From IMG/VR virus record IMGVR_UViG_3300021197_000975, positions 1-64,000 of that record: a stretch of DNA of 64,000 bases, one strand, 5' to 3'. The notes beneath the pieces were generated by a model, which had not been told where the DNA came from, searched no databases, and was given only the letters and a program-made list of their open reading frames with translations. Shown here in pieces: positions 63,027-64,000 of this stretch. A program made the position numbers and the translations under genes. This stretch comes from a virus. Numbering within the stretch: position 1 is the first letter of the stretch; each line of letters begins with the position of its first letter.

Positions 63027-63969
63027 TTTTGGTAACACCGTTACCTCAACTAATCACTCTGAAATTCTTGATCAAGCTGGTCTTGATTGGGATGTAGAGA
63101 TGAGTAGTGGTATCGGTGGTACACTCTCAGATGGTACGCCCATCTACACTTCCAAGAAGTGTGCTGTAGTACGTAAGGATACCAACGATGTGCTTGGTAT
63201 CGTGAGCCCTGACTATCAGGTAGTTCAGAATGAAGAGTTGGCATACATGGCATCGCAACTGCATGGTACTAATGTTAAAGTTAGTAGTGGTGGCGAACTT
63301 ATGGGTGGCAGCCGAGTGTTCTTGTGCTTGGAACAACCATCGTTTAACGTTGGCAATGGAGTAGATGATGAGGTTAAGCCTTATCTTGTGCTTGCTAATG
63401 GTCACGATGGTAAGTTCTCATTGCATGGACTTGGCACTACTATCCGTGTCTGGTGTGACAACACACTGAATGCTGCTATGAAAGAGGGAAGGAAATCTAA
63501 TAACCTTATCTCTATCAGACACAAGGGAAACATGTCCTCAAAGATTGAAGATCTTGTTACTGCCCTGCGTGTTGTTAATAAGCAGACTGAAGATCTGAAG
63601 GAAGCATCCAACGCTATGGCACGCTATCAGATGACTTCGAAGAGTGTGAATGATTATTGGGATGATGTCTATGCTAGGTTCATTGATACAATTCCTAATA
63701 CTGTTCAAACAAAAGAAGAACTCAGGCAACATAACCGATGGGCTTCAGTTAAGATGAAGTTCTGGGATGTGTTTGATAAAGAAGCATCTGCACTAGGTTC
63801 AAACCTATGGACTGCATTCAATGCTATTACTAATCACATTGATCACAATACTGTGTATCGTGGTGACAATGGTAACAAGGCAAAGAATAAATTCTATGGG
63901 AACATCTATGGAAACGCGGCAAGTAAGAAGAAGCAGATTCTTCTGCATAGCCTTGACTCCATACGTTAA
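63013..63969 (+). CDS. DUF932 family phage/plasmid-like protein
   Basis: 318 residues with AGGAGATAAAA upstream. Recognisable DUF932 segments: GLDWDV, YTSKKCAVVRKDTNDVLGIVSPDYQVVQNEE, GGSRVFLCLEQPSF, YLVLANGHDGKFSLHGLGTTIRVWCDNTLNAA and SIRHKGNMSSKI. The family is widespread in phages and plasmids and its biochemical role is unsettled. Last complete gene of the early operon; 63970-64000 holds a GGGAGAG site but no start within the window. Confidence 0.88.
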   Translation: MIATNFGNTVTSTNHSEILDQAGLDWDVEMSSGIGGTLSDGTPIYTSKKCAVVRKDTNDVLGIVSPDYQVVQNEELAYMASQLHGTNVKVSSGGELMGGSRVFLCLEQPSFNVGNGVDDEVKPYLVLANGHDGKFSLHGLGTTIRVWCDNTLNAAMKEGRKSNNLISIRHKGNMSSKIEDLVTALRVVNKQTEDLKEASNAMARYQMTSKSVNDYWDDVYARFIDTIPNTVQTKEELRQHNRWASVKMKFWDVFDKEASALGSNLWTAFNAITNHIDHNTVYRGDNGNKAKNKFYGNIYGNAASKKKQILLHSLDSIR

Positions 63970-64000
63970 CTCTAAACCAAGGGAGAGCAGGGATTTAATC

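Noticed and set aside
1-64000. CRISPR array, insertion sequence or transposase
   Set aside because: No regular spacer-repeat array and no transposase-like gene were found on either strand.

Overview
The window is the larger part of a double-stranded DNA tailed-phage genome with T7-like (podovirus-type) organisation. Nearly every gene lies on the + strand and most are packed end to end with ATGA, GTGA or TAATG overlaps. No chromosomal housekeeping genes are seen. The family set (T7-type primase-helicase, family-A DNA polymerase, 5'-3' exonuclease, portal, scaffold, capsid, tail tubes A and B, gp17-type fibres, gp18/gp19-like terminase, internal virion proteins) fixes the lineage. The class II (cobalamin-dependent) ribonucleotide reductase recalls the cobavirus-like podoviruses of aquatic Alphaproteobacteria. 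The host cannot be read from the sequence.

Layout: (1) 1-1815: small unknown genes and a three-tRNA cluster (CAT, TCT, TAA). (2) 1812-8639: replication and nucleotide supply (primase-helicase, DNA polymerase, nucleotide-kinase-like P-loop protein, exonuclease, RNR). (3) 8650-15621: head module (portal, a lectin-fold protein, four tiny basic or Cys-rich genes, scaffold, major capsid protein, terminator). (4) 15624-32943: tail tubes and a very large fibre/adhesin block with two cysteine-rich proteins. (5) 32955-35598: membrane proteins that may form the lysis cassette, then the terminase. (6) 35592-56256: internal virion proteins, ending in one of 4106 residues that carries a DEDDy exonuclease-like domain and an HExxH motif. 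(7) 56271-60697: a more GC-rich segment with paired 52-nt hairpins, a pseudoknot-capable leader, and a gene whose product looks like a short, highly divergent single-subunit RNA polymerase. (8) 59965-61996: an iteron-like TAGCCC array, terminators, and about 1 kb of strongly structured non-coding DNA with two tRNA-like pieces. (9) 61997-63969: an early-type operon behind a sigma70-like promoter, ending in a DUF932 protein.

How it works together: the host polymerase probably reads the early operon from the promoter near 61850. The phage's own polymerase-like protein could then read replication and late genes. The primase-helicase, polymerase, exonuclease and RNR copy DNA at the expense of host nucleotides. 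Terminase packages it through the portal, and the giant internal proteins are probably ejected with the DNA. The most novel parts are the reduced RNA polymerase with its structured leader, the 4106-residue virion protein, the cysteine-rich fibres and the large structured RNA region.
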